A stretch of 64,000 bases of DNA from Manihot esculenta (lineage: Eukaryota; Streptophyta; Magnoliopsida; Malpighiales; Euphorbiaceae). The notes beneath the pieces are model-generated. The model was not told where the DNA came from. It worked only from the letters and a program-made list of their open reading frames with translations, and ran no database searches. Where the stretch lies: assembly GCF_001659605.2 (NCBI RefSeq), contig NC_035176.2:27770716-27834715 (forward strand), given 5' to 3'. Below, piece after piece: positions 10,637 to 22,010 of the stretch (positions are counted from its first letter, which is position 1; each line of letters begins with the position of its first letter). Position numbers and translations under genes: made by a program.

Positions 10637-12819
10637 TGTAACGACCCGAAAATCGGACTGCTACCGGCGCTAGGATCCGGGTCGACTTAAGGCCGCCGGG
10701 ACCCGTAGTAAGCCTGACATAAATCCTGTGAACCTGTATAATCCCATACATGCTCAACAACATGCATAAAATTTAAAACTTTTCTTTTCATAAACATCAA
10801 CCAAACTCAACCTGTGCATAAATATAAACATAACTTGATCCCTCTGTGGGATCTCATCTGTGCCCTCAAAGGGTAACATAACCTGTGTTGAGCTGGTTTA
10901 CATAAACATCATAACATAAGATCATGTACATACAAAAGGGATTAACAATATACTATGGTCAAGCACAACTCTATCCTCAATAACCTCATTACATAACATA
11001 CTGAATATTTTTACATTTCATCATAATACAATTGTCATGTCCACAATCTAACTATTACATGCATATGACTTTCTTTTTCTCTTCTTGCCTTCTCTATCTA
11101 TCCCGTACCTGCAAACCTGGGGGTTAGGGGAGAGGGGTGAGCTAGATGCCCAGTGAGTAGAACTATAAAAAGAATATTTAAAACATGCTATCATGAAATG
11201 CGTCACTGCGCAAACAAATCACACCATGGACGGACTGACCCAAAAATCCTTCAGCTCCATGCCCGGCCCTATTATGGGCACCACAGGACTTCGTATTGCC
11301 CGGCCCTATTATGGGCACCACAGGACTTCGTAGATCGGAGCTATTGCCCGGCCCTATTATGGGCACCACAGGACTTCGTAGAAAGGGCTAGTGAGTCGTG
11401 CAATGTCCATCCCCCATCAACATCAAATAATAATGCAATGCAACATAATTCGTGATTCTAATGCAACCAACCTATATTATAATCATGATGCATGAAGCAT
11501 GATAAAAACATTTAATTTCTTAATTTAAAAGGTTAAGTATAGTCCCACTCACCTCTGGCTGACTCTGACAAACTCTGTAGCAGCTGACTCACTGCTGGGG
11601 TCCTTGGTTCCTCGGGTCCGAACCTACACAGGTGGACTCCAATGAGGGACCAAACATATATAAACATGACTCTAATATATCCCCCAAAAACCCCCTAAAA
11701 CATCATGAAAACATCACAGGAAATATGCATGAAATGGCTGAACAGGGCACTTTCGGCGGCACCTTCGGCGGCCGAAAGTCCTGGACAGAGACGAAACTCA
11801 GCTAGGTTCGGCGGCACCTTCGGCGGCCGAAAGTGCCAGACAGAGACGAAAGTCTCTCTTCGGGGGCAACTTCGGCAGCCGAAAGGCCTGCCTCCCCAGC
11901 CATGTTCGGCGGCCGAAAGTACCTTCGGCTGCCGAACCTGGTTTCTGCAAAAGGGCAGAAACTTGGCTCCCTTTGTACATTTCGTCTCCAAACCTTCCAA
12001 ACATGTATATTTTTCAACCAAAGCATGCATACAAGTTCCTAGGGGCCTCAAACATGCATATACCCCATCTACAACACTTCAAACACACAAAATCCACACA
12101 CATTGCTCAAATCATCAATATAACCCATAAACTCAACATATAACCTAACATGCATTCTACCCCTTAAAACTTCATAAAGCTTGTTTAAATCATACATTGA
12201 GCTTAGGATCGGCTCTTACCTCTTGAAGGTCGTGGGTTGAGGAGATCTAAACTTGGAGATGGGAGAAGTTCCAACTTTTGGTCTCCAAGCTCCAAAACTC
12301 GTTCTAAGCTCAAAGATCTTCAAAACCAAAGTTATAAACTTGTAAAGATCATGGAAAAAGGAAGGAAAAACTCAAGATAGGGGAAGGATGGCGGAATGCT
12401 CACCTTGGCCGAAATGGGGAGAAAAAGCTCGCCCATTTTCGGCTAAGGGACCCTTTTATAGGTGGCTGGCCAGACCATGTTCGGGGGCCGAATGTGCCTC
12501 CGCATCCATGCAATGTTCGGCGGCCGAACTTGACTTTCGGCGGCCGATCCTGAACTTCCCTAACCCATGCTTTCGGGGGCCTAACGTGCCTCCAAAACGC
12601 ATGCATGTTCGGCGGCCGAACCTGACTTTCGGCGGCCGAACCTGGGTTTTCCTCCAATGCTATTTTCATGCAAAAACTCATTTAGTTTCATACTTAAAAC
12701 CATTAAAATTCATGAAAACATTTTATAAAACATGGTTCTACCCCTTCTAGAGATTTTCGACATCCGAGATTCCACCGGACGGTAGGAATTCCGATACCGG
12801 AGTCTAGCCGGGTATTACA
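10637..12819 (-). mobile_element. Tekay-family solo LTR (A) inside TAT-1 reverse transcriptase
   Basis: This 2183-bp insertion starts TGTAACGACC and ends GGTATTACA, with a perfect 5-bp duplication TCTAC at 10632-10636 and 12820-12824. It matches the LTRs of elements M and P elsewhere in the window, in the minus orientation. No internal coding region is present, so it is a solo LTR left by LTR-LTR recombination. A minus-strand TATA box (TATAAAA) lies at 12454-12460, flanked on both sides by repeats of the palindrome TTCGGCGGCCGAA. It splits pol just before the YVDD motif. Confidence 0.95.
11261..11382. repeat. LTR minisatellite, three copies (solo LTR A)
   Basis: Units starting GCCCGGCCCTATTATGGGCA and ending in CTTCGTA occur at 11261, 11298 and 11346. 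The equivalent place in the other Tekay LTRs holds a different but similarly organised three-copy unit. Confidence 0.85.
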
Positions 12820-13601
12820 TCTACATTCCTGCCGATCTGGTTCTTAAAGATTTTATTCATTAATCGTTGGTAAGTTGCCCCGGCGTTTCTTAATCTGAAG
12901 GGCATAGCTCTGTAGCAGTAAGTCCCGTCTTCAGTTATAAATGAGGTCTTCTCCTCATCCGTCTTTTCCATTGGGATTTGGTGGTAACCAGACATAGCAT
13001 CCAAAGAAGACATATAATCAAAACCGGCCGTTGAGTCGACCATCTTATTAATATCGGGGAGGGGGTAACAATCTTTAGGGCAGGCCTTATTCAGGTCGGT
13101 AAAATCTATACACATCCTGTATTTGCCATTGGCTTTTTTTACTAACACAGGATTTGCCAACCACTGTGGGTACATAACCTCCCTAATAAAGCCTGCCTCT
13201 TCTAGCTTCTGCACTTCTTCCTGGGTAGCCTGCTGCTTCTCTCTTCCCACTACTCTCTTCTTTTGCTTTACTGGTCTGGCCTGGGGGAGGACATTCAATC
13301 GGTGTGTCATCACTTTGGGGTCAATTCCCGGCATGTCTGAGGGCTTCCATGCGAAGGTCGGCGAGTGACTTCGGATCAGGGACATGGCTTCACCTTTTTG
13401 TTCCTTGGTGAGGCCGGCATTGAGACTGAAGACCTTACTCGCTTCTTCTTCTGATAGGGAGAAGGTCTCCAGCTCTCCAACGGGCTCTGTCCGGGCTTCC
13501 TTTGTCTCATCCCTGACCTCCAAAACTTCCGAATCAAGCGCTTCTCCGGTTGAGTTCGGTTCCGTCACTGTGGCCAAGTATACTGCCCTTGCTTCTTCCT
13601 A
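12820..13601 (-). pseudogene. TAT-1 pol, N-terminal part of reverse transcriptase
   Basis: The minus-strand frame runs from 13577 to the insertion. It contains RT blocks LEEAGFIREV, NPVLVKKANGKYRMCIDFTD (palm entry), YPLPDINKMVD, DAMSGYHQIPM (first catalytic Asp region) and AMPFRLRNAGATYQ. It is in the same frame as gag-protease upstream, from which it is separated by a single TAG at 13599-13601. In related elements I recall a Gln at this place, so CAG to TAG is the likely change. It is cut by solo LTR A at 12820-12824, just before the catalytic YVDD. Confidence 0.9.
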
Positions 13602-15800
13602 GCTGCCCCGGACCATTCCCACTCCTTCTTCCGTTGGGAACTTGAGTGCCAGATACCTGATGCTAGTGACAGCTTCAAAGTTGAACAACGCCGGCCTCCC
13701 CAAAATCGCATTGTAGCTCAGTGGGAGTTTGACCACCAAAAACACCTCATGATGGGTGCGAGCTCTGGGTGCTTCTCCCAAGGTAAGGGCCAGCTTCACC
13801 TTCCCTTCTACAAGTACCGGTGCTCCTTCGATCCCTTTGATGGGTGACTGGTCCCGAACCAGCTGTTCCTCTGGGATTCCCATCTGCTGGAAAACCCGAT
13901 ATGGCAATAAATTGACCTTACTCCCATCATCCACCAGAACCTTCTTCACCCGAAAATTATGAATGACTGCTTCAATGACGAGCGCGTCATCATGGGGCAT
14001 CTGAATGCCCTGTGCATCCTCCGAAGAGAAAGCGATGGTCATGGGAGAGTGTTCAACGATCTGCATAACCTCGCCATTGCTGGTCTCCCCTTCCCGGTTT
14101 CTCTTCTTTCCTCGACGGTTCATCCGTCCTCCAGTTCCTCCAACAATCATATTAATAGTCCCACTGGACCCATCATTCACTGGTCCATCTCCAGTTCTCC
14201 TGGGCATCTGGGCTGCCGGACCGGGTTGAGGCCTCTGCCCCTCCGGTTTCTTCACAAAATTTTTGAGATGCCCCCTTTTTATCAATCTTTCAATTTCCGC
14301 GATTAACTGAAAACAGTTATTTGTATCGTGGCCATGCGTCCGGTGGTACTGACAATACTTGTCAGGATTCCTCTGATCTGCTTCTGACTTCAAAGGTTTG
14401 GGCCACTGGAGAAACTCCTTATCCTGGACAGCCATGAGCACCTCGGCTCTAGACGCATTTAATGGAGTCGGTTTCTCCGGGACCCAAGGAGGGAGCACTC
14501 TTGGTTCATGAGCCCTAGGAGGAGGGGGAGGCCTTTGATCCCTTCTTTCCCAAGCCTGCTTGTATGGCTCAGGCCTCTTTCCATGCTTCTTCTCGTGTTT
14601 CTCCGGCCTCCCCTCCTCCGAGGCTTTCTCTTTTCCTGCCACCCCTTTGGCAAATCTACTCGTTACTAAGGCGTCATCCTGCCTTATATACTTTTCTGCC
14701 CTCTTCATTAGCTCGGCCAGTGAGGTCGGAGGTTTCCTGCTCAGAGAACCAAAGAACTCGGCAGAGGTTGTTCCCTTTTGCATGGCCTCTACCGCCCTTC
14801 CTTCGTCAAGCTCGGGGATCTGCAGGGCCTCCGTATTGAAACGGGCGACATACTCTCTGAGGGATTCACCAGCTTTTTGTCTCACTGTTTCCAGATAGCT
14901 CGTCTTCCTATCTGCTGGCACCTCGGCTACGAACCGGCTAATGAAGCGGGTGGCAAGATCTCCGAAACTTTTAATGCTTCCGGCCTCCAGGTTGTTGAAC
15001 CATGCCCTCGTTGGTCCTGAGAGCGTTGTTGGGAACACCTTGCACATCAGAGTATCTGACAGAGTTTGCAACTCCATGAAGGTCTTATAGTTCATGACAT
15101 GCTCTCTCGGGTTACCAGCTCCATTATAGGCCGCCATCGGCGGCATCATAAACTTTTTGGGAACGGTCTCCTGCTGCATTAACTTTGAGAAGGGAGAAGA
15201 AGTAGGCAAGGAGGTTTGACTCTGATCTTTCTTACCTAGCTCGGCTAGGAGCTGCTCCTTCAACCTTTTCAGCTTTTGGTTCATTTTCTCGTCTTCCGGG
15301 TTGGATCTTTTGCCCAAACTACATTCTTCCTCCTCTGTTTCAGTTCCCGTTTCCCTGGTTGTTTCAATAGAATAGTCGTTCACCTCTTCATTTTCTATCA
15401 ACTCTCTTGCCCTTCTCCCATGGATTCGGGCCTCCGGTTCTTCCTCTTCTCCAGCATCGTGGTTGTTAGTTTGGAGGCGGGCAGAGGTAGGTTGGGGTTC
15501 ATCGGTTCTGGGTTCCTCCACTACTGGGAGTGCGTTTACTGGGGTGCTAAGTCCCCTTTGTTGCATTATCTGCCCCAACCAGTGAGCAGTGGTTTGTAGC
15601 TGGAGAGCCATGGTTTGAATGTCTTGGTTAGACAGGGTCATGGTGGGAGTATTCCCTGCCAAGCTTGGCGAGGGATTAAGAGAAATAGGTGTTTGGTTAT
15701 TCAACGTTGTAGGGCTAGAAAAAGAGAACTGCTGCCCCTCTTGGGCAGAGCTCAGGTCATTTGGAATGACGTTAAGGTTATTTTCTTGGTGGTTTGCCAT
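13602..15800 (-). CDS. TAT-1 gag and aspartic protease
   Basis: A 733-residue frame starts at an ATG at 15798-15800, 78 bp from the 5' LTR. The N-terminal third is low-complexity and acidic. A Retrotrans_gag domain follows (blocks AYNGAGNPREHVMNY, SGPTRAWFNNLEAGSI, FISRFV, GESLREYVARFN), then a basic/proline region. The finger CQYHRTHGHDTNNC at 14308-14364 has C-x2-H-x4-H-x4-C spacing, typical of Tat rather than the usual C-C-H-C. The protease has VLVDDGSKVNLL near 13918-13951 and later ILGRPALFNF. The motif D-D-G differs from the common D-S/T-G, so activity is uncertain. The frame ends at TAG 13599-13601, after which pol continues in the same frame. This suggests an originally fused gag-pol broken by one nonsense change. 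Confidence 0.92.
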
Positions 15801-15860
15801 TGTGGATCTCAGTGGGTTTTGAAAGTGAAAACTCCGGTGATGAAAAGATCTCCTTCGTTT

Positions 15861-15876
15861 CCCACAGACGGCGCCA
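15861..15876 (-). other. TAT-1 primer binding site
   Basis: On the minus strand the sequence two bases inside the 5' LTR reads TGGCGCCGTCTGTGGG. Its first nine or so bases match the complement of the tRNA-Asp 3' end, as known for Tat and Athila elements; the rest departs from that tRNA. It fixes the orientation of the element. Confidence 0.8.
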
Positions 15877-15878
15877 AT

Positions 15879-16334
15879 TGATGATCTGAGATCAAATAGA
15901 ATAGGGTTTTACAAGGGTTTTGTATTACTGAATCAGGCCTTAGCTTTCTGAGGAGGGGACTCCTCTTTTATACATTGTCTTGCTTGCTGGTGACGTGTAA
16001 AGGTCTCTCTAGGATTGGGTCACGCGTCTCTGCCATGCGGATTCGGAGGTACTAGGGTATCAGCCGCCTGCTCCATGCGTAACGGCCTCTGATTCCCCTC
16101 GTGCGTACGTTCGAGCGGATCTGCCAGGCTGTCTGGTGAATATTTTTCTGGATCCTGGGCTGGGCTGAGAGTTGGGCCGGACGCTAAGTCTGATGAAGAG
16201 GATGGGTCGAGCCCGGCCTTGAGGGTTGGATGAGCCAGACTTGTTATGTACATCAGGTGTGTGGGCCTCTACGTCATGGGTTTTGGGCTGTGGTCAAGCC
16301 CCTGACCCGGGGTGAAGGAATCCAGCGTTCATCA
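15879..16334 (-). repeat. TAT-1 5' LTR (right copy)
   Basis: This 456-bp LTR starts TGATGATCTG and ends GTTCATCA. It pairs with 523-978 and is followed by the second ATTAC at 16335-16339. Short frames on the minus strand occur in both LTR copies but show no recognisable protein. Confidence 0.95.
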
Positions 16335-16339
16335 ATTAC

Positions 16340-19162
16340 CATATTTATTAATTAAGAATTTGAATTATATTAATATTTATATTAAGAAGGTTATGGAGAA
16401 AGCAAAGTTTGCGGTGGTCACGTGCCTCATATGCACTACTCATCCATTCATGATGCCATCACAACACCCATACACATACCCACTTCTTTGTTGTCAGTGC
16501 CTCTCCACACTTAGTTTTTTTTTTTTCCCTTTAAATAATTTTAATTTTCTTCCCACAATTCCATAATTCTATTTTTTATTATTATTAATATTAATCGATA
16601 GTACTTAATCTGGTCTTACATGCATGAATAAATTTTTATTTTAAAAAATAAAAATATTAATTGATAGTTTTTTTTATAATAATTTTTAATTTTAAAACTA
16701 GAATTAATAATAATAATTTTTAATTTTAAAAAAAATTATAACAGATGTGAATATGTTTATTATAAGGTCAAATGTGCGTCTAATCAAAATTCGCTCATTA
16801 TCAAATGAGAGATATTATAGAAGTGATCAGTGGGAGAATAAAAAAAGAAAATTTTATTTAGTATATTAATTTTTTTTTAAATTACATTAATTAATTTTTA
16901 TTTCATCGTTAACTAATATTTTCTATAAATTTTAGACAAAAAATAAATTTTAAAATTGTAGGAGTTAAATAGTTGTGTTTTGAAATTAGAATCACAAATT
17001 AAAGAAAAATATTTATATATTATAATACAGAAAATAAATAATTAACTATTAAAAAATATAGATTTTGAAATGATTACAAGACAAGAGAGTTAAAAACATA
17101 AAATTATATTATTTTTTTAAAAATTTATTTTATAAATTTGAGTTGCGCTCTATTTAATCTATTTTATTTTATTACAAGTTTAAGGGTATTTTTGAACTAA
17201 AAAAATGAAATTTGATATTTTTAATCAGACAAATTTAATTTTTTACTATTTTGAAATGGGAAGGATTAAGTAGTTAATTTCAATAAATTATAGGGATTAA
17301 AAAGTAAATTAGAAATATTTTTAAATTGAAAAGTGATATTTAATATTTTTCGATCATTTGTTGTATAATTTAGAGATAAATTTAAATTTTTTTACCATTT
17401 TGAAATAGAAGGATTAGGTAGTCAATTTCAGCAAATTATGGAGATTAAGAAGTAATGTTTCATTGAAAAAGGGAAATAATGGAAGTAAAACAGTAGATTG
17501 GGTTCCATGCATGGGGGGATATTTGCATGTTGAAAGAAAAGGGAGAGTGTCTGGTTGCCACTACAACTTCTGACAATGACTTGGCATTGCCCATTCTGCT
17601 ACTCTCTTTCATCTATTTGCCCTAACATGCCATTCCCATTTGCCAACCAATCTCTGTTTCTTTCTTTCTTTTTTTTTTTTCTTTTAATTTTATATATAAA
17701 AAAAATAAATTTGTTATCAGAAGCCAACCAACCAATCACTCTCCATTTTCAGTGTGCTTAGTATTGTATTAAAGCTGCGTGACATTACTATTAAAATTGT
17801 ATTAAAAAATAAAACCATTTCAGTACATTGCAATAACAGTTGAATATCAAATGCTCTATTTTTACTAAGCTCATGAAAGAGGGTCAGACTAGAATCTCAT
17901 GATAACGATCAATCGCTTTTAACAACAAAATCAAACATCCTTCGTATTTGTTAATTTTAGCACACCTAGTTGATAGGAATCATGAAAATTCAAACGTACA
18001 TGGTAACTATGAAGAAGGAAAGTACAGATGCTGAGGACTAAGTGAAAGTGAAAGACGGAAGCCAGAGATCCACATGCAGGTGTTATCGTTATTAGGGACA
18101 CAATGCTATGGCCAAGGCTTCTGTTCATAGAAATTGGGAACCTTTGGACAATCTTTAATCAACCTTCCCCATTTTTCATCACGTGCATTTCACGTTACCT
18201 AATAGATAATGAAAGCTTCTTCCCAAAGATTGTAGATTTAGCCTTCCTAAATTCCTTGCTGCTATCTCCATGATAGCTAGGAATTCAAGAACATGAGCAA
18301 AAACATCGAAGGAAAATAAAGCAAGTAGGGATTGAATTGAAATTTTATTTCTCAATGCTACGAAGTACCAAAAAGAAGAAGAAAAATTCAAGAACAGTAT
18401 GCAAGTAGAATAGGGTAAATGGCAATATTAGAAGCATTGTATGAAATTGATGTTTCAACATACCATGTAAAAGAAAACAAAAATTGTCAAGATCTTGCAG
18501 ATAATGCCTCTTTAGATGGAACTGTTATACATAGAAAGGATGTTACTGACGAGACGCCGCTGACTGCGATCTGTCAGCAATCTTTCCATCTGGGATCTTG
18601 TTATCGCGGCACACTGAGACCTAGTTCTGGATCAAAATGAAAAAAACTACTCATTATTACCATTAAACTTCACTACCAAATAGTTTACTTAAAGAATTGG
18701 TCATTAGTCACATGAATCCTAATGAGAGCGTTTGATGCTAAATAATCAAGAAGGAAACGTTGTCTGTGCCATGTCCAAGTTGATTAGATCAGAAATAAAG
18801 CGGCACACAAAAAATAATAATCCATGGATGACCAGAGTGATTAGTTGTTGCTACCTACTGTTAGGACTAAACTCTACGCTATATAAAGACACTCGTTCAC
18901 CATGAAAATAAATCTCATTGGCCAAGACTCTGAGAATTATTATTGAAGAAATTTTAGCACCCAAAAATATGAATATAAAAGAAATAATATACATTAGCCA
19001 AAAAGATCAACCAATATCAACTGCCAGACCAGCAAGGATAGAATAATGGAACTAGTCCACCTGAGCCAAAGAACGCACATGGGTACAACTTTTAAATTGC
19101 AGGTGCAAAATCAACCTTAAGACTCAATCTTAGGCTAATTATTTTGAAAATCAAGACTTCAA
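16340..19162. other. AT-rich intergenic region
   Basis: No gene is supported. It is dominated by A/T runs (notably 16560-17480) typical of plant intergenic DNA. Short frames here, such as 18419-18640, lack any recognisable domain. The right end probably includes 3' flank or UTR of the minus-strand gene whose possible last exon is at 19163-19299. Confidence 0.5.
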
Positions 19163-19299
19163 CTAAAAACCTTTTTTAAATATTTGGACAGCATATGGAA
19201 GAGAGTAAAAAACACCAGCCACAACTGCAGTATACAGCAATCCCAAAACTAAACCATATGCCAAAGTCTTTTTCATGTTTTGGCAATTATCAGAGACAC
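19163..19299 (-). CDS. possible alternative last exon encoding a membrane segment
   Basis: On the minus strand, an acceptor-like TTATGCAG ends at 19300 and is followed by a 45-codon frame ending in TAG at 19163-19165. It contains M-K-K-T-L-A-Y-G-L-V and a hydrophobic stretch of about 20 residues ending near VFYSLPYAV, then a basic tail KKGF. Its phase fits splicing from the GGTATGC donor after the conserved SLSQ of the NFD6-like gene at 26154-26592, giving SLSQ-G-V-S-D. The implied intron of about 6.9 kb contains a hAT element. It may instead belong to a separate small gene. Only transcript data can settle this. Confidence 0.4.
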
Positions 19300-19778
19300 C
19301 TGCATAACATACATCAAATATTAACAAGCTCAATTATCATTATTTAGGTACAACACCTAAAGTCTCCCACAAATTTTCTTCATTTCTATTTTGCCCTCAA
19401 CATAAAGTTATTCAGTTCTTTGGACCCAATCACCCAAATACAGCCATTAATCATCACCAGCCAATCCTAGTGATACTTGTGTTGATAATTGAAGTTTGGA
19501 AAGATGCAGAACGGTATTCTCCAGTAAAGAGCACAACAACATTAATAATTACCCATACTAACAGCAGAGCAATGTATCCTACAAAAGAAACCAGTCACAT
19601 GGATCTCCCCAGTGATCATATAAAATAGCAGACCTTATATCTAAAGGAGGTTTCCTATGTTCTAGTAATTTTATGACTCAGAAGCTATATTATATGCGTG
19701 CCATCACACTTTTATTGTGTCGCTTCACTAATACTACTACATGTAAACTTTATTACTCAGTATTCACAAAGGAACATT

Positions 19779-20100
19779 GATGTAGAACAAGAAGAATACA
19801 AAAGGATCAAGAGAAACGAATTCTAAATAACAATCATAATAATAGTATCTCCTAATAAAATCTTGGATATAAGTATTTATAGTTTATCAAATAATCTAAT
19901 TATAATTACAAGTGCTACCAAACAAAATTAGGAATACTAGATAAATTCAAACTAGGAAAATAATAAACCTAACAGAATAATTAAATAATAAAAGCCTAAT
20001 AAAATTCTAAACCTAAAAATATCAACTTATTAAATTTACAGTGAATAAATAGATTAAAATAATTCATAAATCTCATCTTCCTTAATGCATCATTCTCCCA
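19779..20100 (-). repeat. decayed dispersed repeat, left copy
   Basis: This segment, with landmarks AAGTATTTATAGTTTATCAA and AATTCTAAACCTAAA, resembles 22800-23115 in order and spacing at perhaps 75-80 percent by eye. The two copies are in direct orientation about 3 kb apart, as expected for old LTRs. No clean TG/CA ends or target duplication were found. Confidence 0.4.
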
Positions 20101-20355
20101 TGATTGGAGAAAACTCAACCTTGATTTTTGTAGTGAGCAAGAATCAAGAACTAGATTCAGAGAACAAGGAACTTAATGTTCTTGATGGTAGCAGCAAGAT
20201 CGAAACGAAGCAGCTTGCTTTGCATTCCTGGAAACATCAGAACATAGAATAGGAGCAAAGGAGTTTGAAGAACTTTCAATTTCCATTCGTTTCCTTGAAT
20301 TGTTTTTCTTCAATTTCCATGAAGTCTCCATAGCTGGATTTTATTCAGTTTCTAT

Positions 20356-21681
20356 TAGGGGTGTGCATCAGTCGGTTCGGTTTGATATCGAACCGAACCG
20401 GTCAAAACCGATTTAACCGAATTTTTTTAAATTGTAAACCGAACCGAACCAAATACGATAAAAAACCGAATCGAACCGAACAAAGATTCGGTTCGGTTCG
20501 AAATCGGTTTTTGATCTTTTCTCTAATTTCATTGAATTATACTATAATTTGGGCCTAATAAGAATGGATTTTAACCTAATATATTTAATTAATCATAAAA
20601 TCCAATCAATTAATCATAAAATCCAAATTAATCAACAACTTCTAACCTAATATACTTAATCAAATATAATATTTAAATTATCCCAAAAACCAGTTAGCTT
20701 AATTTCGAAGCAAATTCTTTTGTTCACAAATTTGAAACTAACAGATCATTTGCTTCATATACAGGCTTCAAATTTCAGAGCAAAAGCCGAGATGAGATTC
20801 AATCAGCTTTAACTGAACATCAAAAGCCAACAATTTTACTCAGCAAATATAAAGTTCAAAATTTCCCCCAAATGTAGAGGGAATTGTAGGAGGCGCAGAA
20901 ATTGATCCAAACATACATCAAAAGGAGAATGGTGAACAATGAGAATCCACACCCAAATGCAATTCGGGGCAAAAATTTTCTTTAAAACCATTAGAAAAAC
21001 AAAAGAATGGAATCAATTGAATTTACCTTGTAGCCTTATCAATAGTTTTCGCCTCTCCAAATAACAGAATCAAAGATAAAACGACAGTCAATGACAATGT
21101 AAAGCGCTTGTTCATCTTCTGAAAATCTGCAGTGCGAAAGGGAATGTCCCACTGGGTGGGTGGATGGTCGTGGCTGCGGGACTGAAGACGCGAAGGATGG
21201 AGAGAAGAGGCTCTGGCTGGCTTTCGCGAGTGGGTGGATCCGTGGGTGAGTGGCTGCGAAACTGGCGACTAGGTGGGTAGATGGCCGTGGCTGCGGGACT
21301 GAACTGAAGGACGAGAACGGAGAAGGGACGAGAACGATGAGGAGACTCTTGCGACCGTCGGCGTGCTTCAACTGAGACTGAGGTTTGAGAGAGAGGGAGG
21401 TAGGTAGGTGGCTGGCTGTATGCGGGAGCGGGATGGGAACTTGGGAAAGTGAGGAAGTGAAGTGATATAACCCTATCATAAAACGGAGCGTCTAAGGCTA
21501 ATTTGGTCGGTTCGGTTCGACCGAACTATTTTGTCTCTAAAACCGAACCGAACCGACCAACCCAAAATTTTTAAAAATTAAAACCGAACCGAACTGATTT
21601 TATTTTAAAACCGAACCAAATTATTAAATCAAATCGGTTCGGTCGGTTATTTCGGTTCTAACCGAACAGTTCTCACCCCTA
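20356..21681. mobile_element. non-autonomous hAT-type DNA transposon
   Basis: The element is 1326 bp with terminal inverted repeats TAGGGGTG at the left and CACCCCTA at the right. A perfect 8-bp target duplication GTTTCTAT lies at 20348-20355 and 21682-21689, which is diagnostic of the hAT superfamily. Subterminal regions are full of CGGTTCGGTT and its complement AACCGAACCG. The interior (about 20880-21470) is much more GC-rich and has an internal direct repeat around GTGGGTGGATGG and GTGGGTAGATGG. A 146-codon minus-strand frame (21039-21479) is low-complexity and shows no transposase. Mobilisation would need a transposase from elsewhere. Confidence 0.88.
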
Positions 21682-21837
21682 GTTTCTATTATCTTAGTTG
21701 TCATTTCTATGACTTCATTTTCTTTGATCCCATGATAAATTCCTCAAGCTTTTCTTGCTCATTCTCATCAGGTTAGGTGCTACCCAAGTTTCCAACTCAA
21801 TTTCATCATCTTGGAGGTCCACATGAGAAGCCTCCAC

Positions 21838-22010
21838 AATTAAAGCTCATATTCAAACTGTTCTTTTTGCTCTTTAAATTCAGATTGCTCTTTTTGTTCT
21901 TGCCTTAACTCTTTAGCAACTCTTGATAACTCATCAAGCTCTGTTTTCAGTTTAATAGTGCTCTTGACAGTATCACACAAAATTTGGCTTTTAGTTGAAG
22001 GGAAAAAAAA
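21838..22010 (-). pseudogene. coiled-coil protein fragment, unidentified
   Basis: Reading on the minus strand there is an open stretch of about 60 codons, rich in Glu, Gln and Lys (blocks KTELDELSRVAKELRQ and QSEFKEQKEQF), ending in TAA. It lies between two direct repeats that look like old LTRs, so a gag-like fragment of a decayed retroelement is the simplest reading. An exon of a host gene is not excluded. No domain is recognised. Confidence 0.3.

Larger units (their letters stand above)
523..16334 (-). mobile_element. TAT-1: complete Ty3/gypsy Tat-lineage LTR retrotransposon
   Basis: The element is bounded by two 456-bp direct repeats that start TG and end CA. It is flanked by a perfect 5-bp duplication ATTAC at 518-522 and 16335-16339. 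Gag, protease, reverse transcriptase, two RNase H domains and integrase read on the minus strand, so the right LTR is the 5' LTR. The dual RNase H, the short C-H-H-C gag finger, the primer site starting TGGCGCCGT and the opposite-strand ORF between pol and the 3' LTR are traits known for the Tat lineage. I count 8 differences between the LTRs (about 1.8 percent), so the insertion is fairly recent. Total length is 15.8 kb, of which 2188 bp (10637-12819 plus its duplication) is a later solo LTR. Confidence 0.95.

Noticed and set aside
11705..12130. Many frames rich in FGGRT, RRPNL and SAAE motifs in all Tekay LTRs (also 31102-31446, 42745-43116, 47294-47566 and others)
   Set aside because: They are translations of the repeated palindrome TTCGGCGGCCGAA in several frames on both strands, and differ between copies by frame-breaking indels.
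18419..18640. 73-codon frame as a small gene
   Set aside because: No domain, no splice support and no codon pattern I can trust; it remains an unsupported frame in intergenic DNA.
21039..21479. 146-codon frame inside the hAT element as a transposase
   Set aside because: It is low-complexity, Ser/Pro-rich and lacks hAT dimerisation or catalytic motifs; the element looks non-autonomous.
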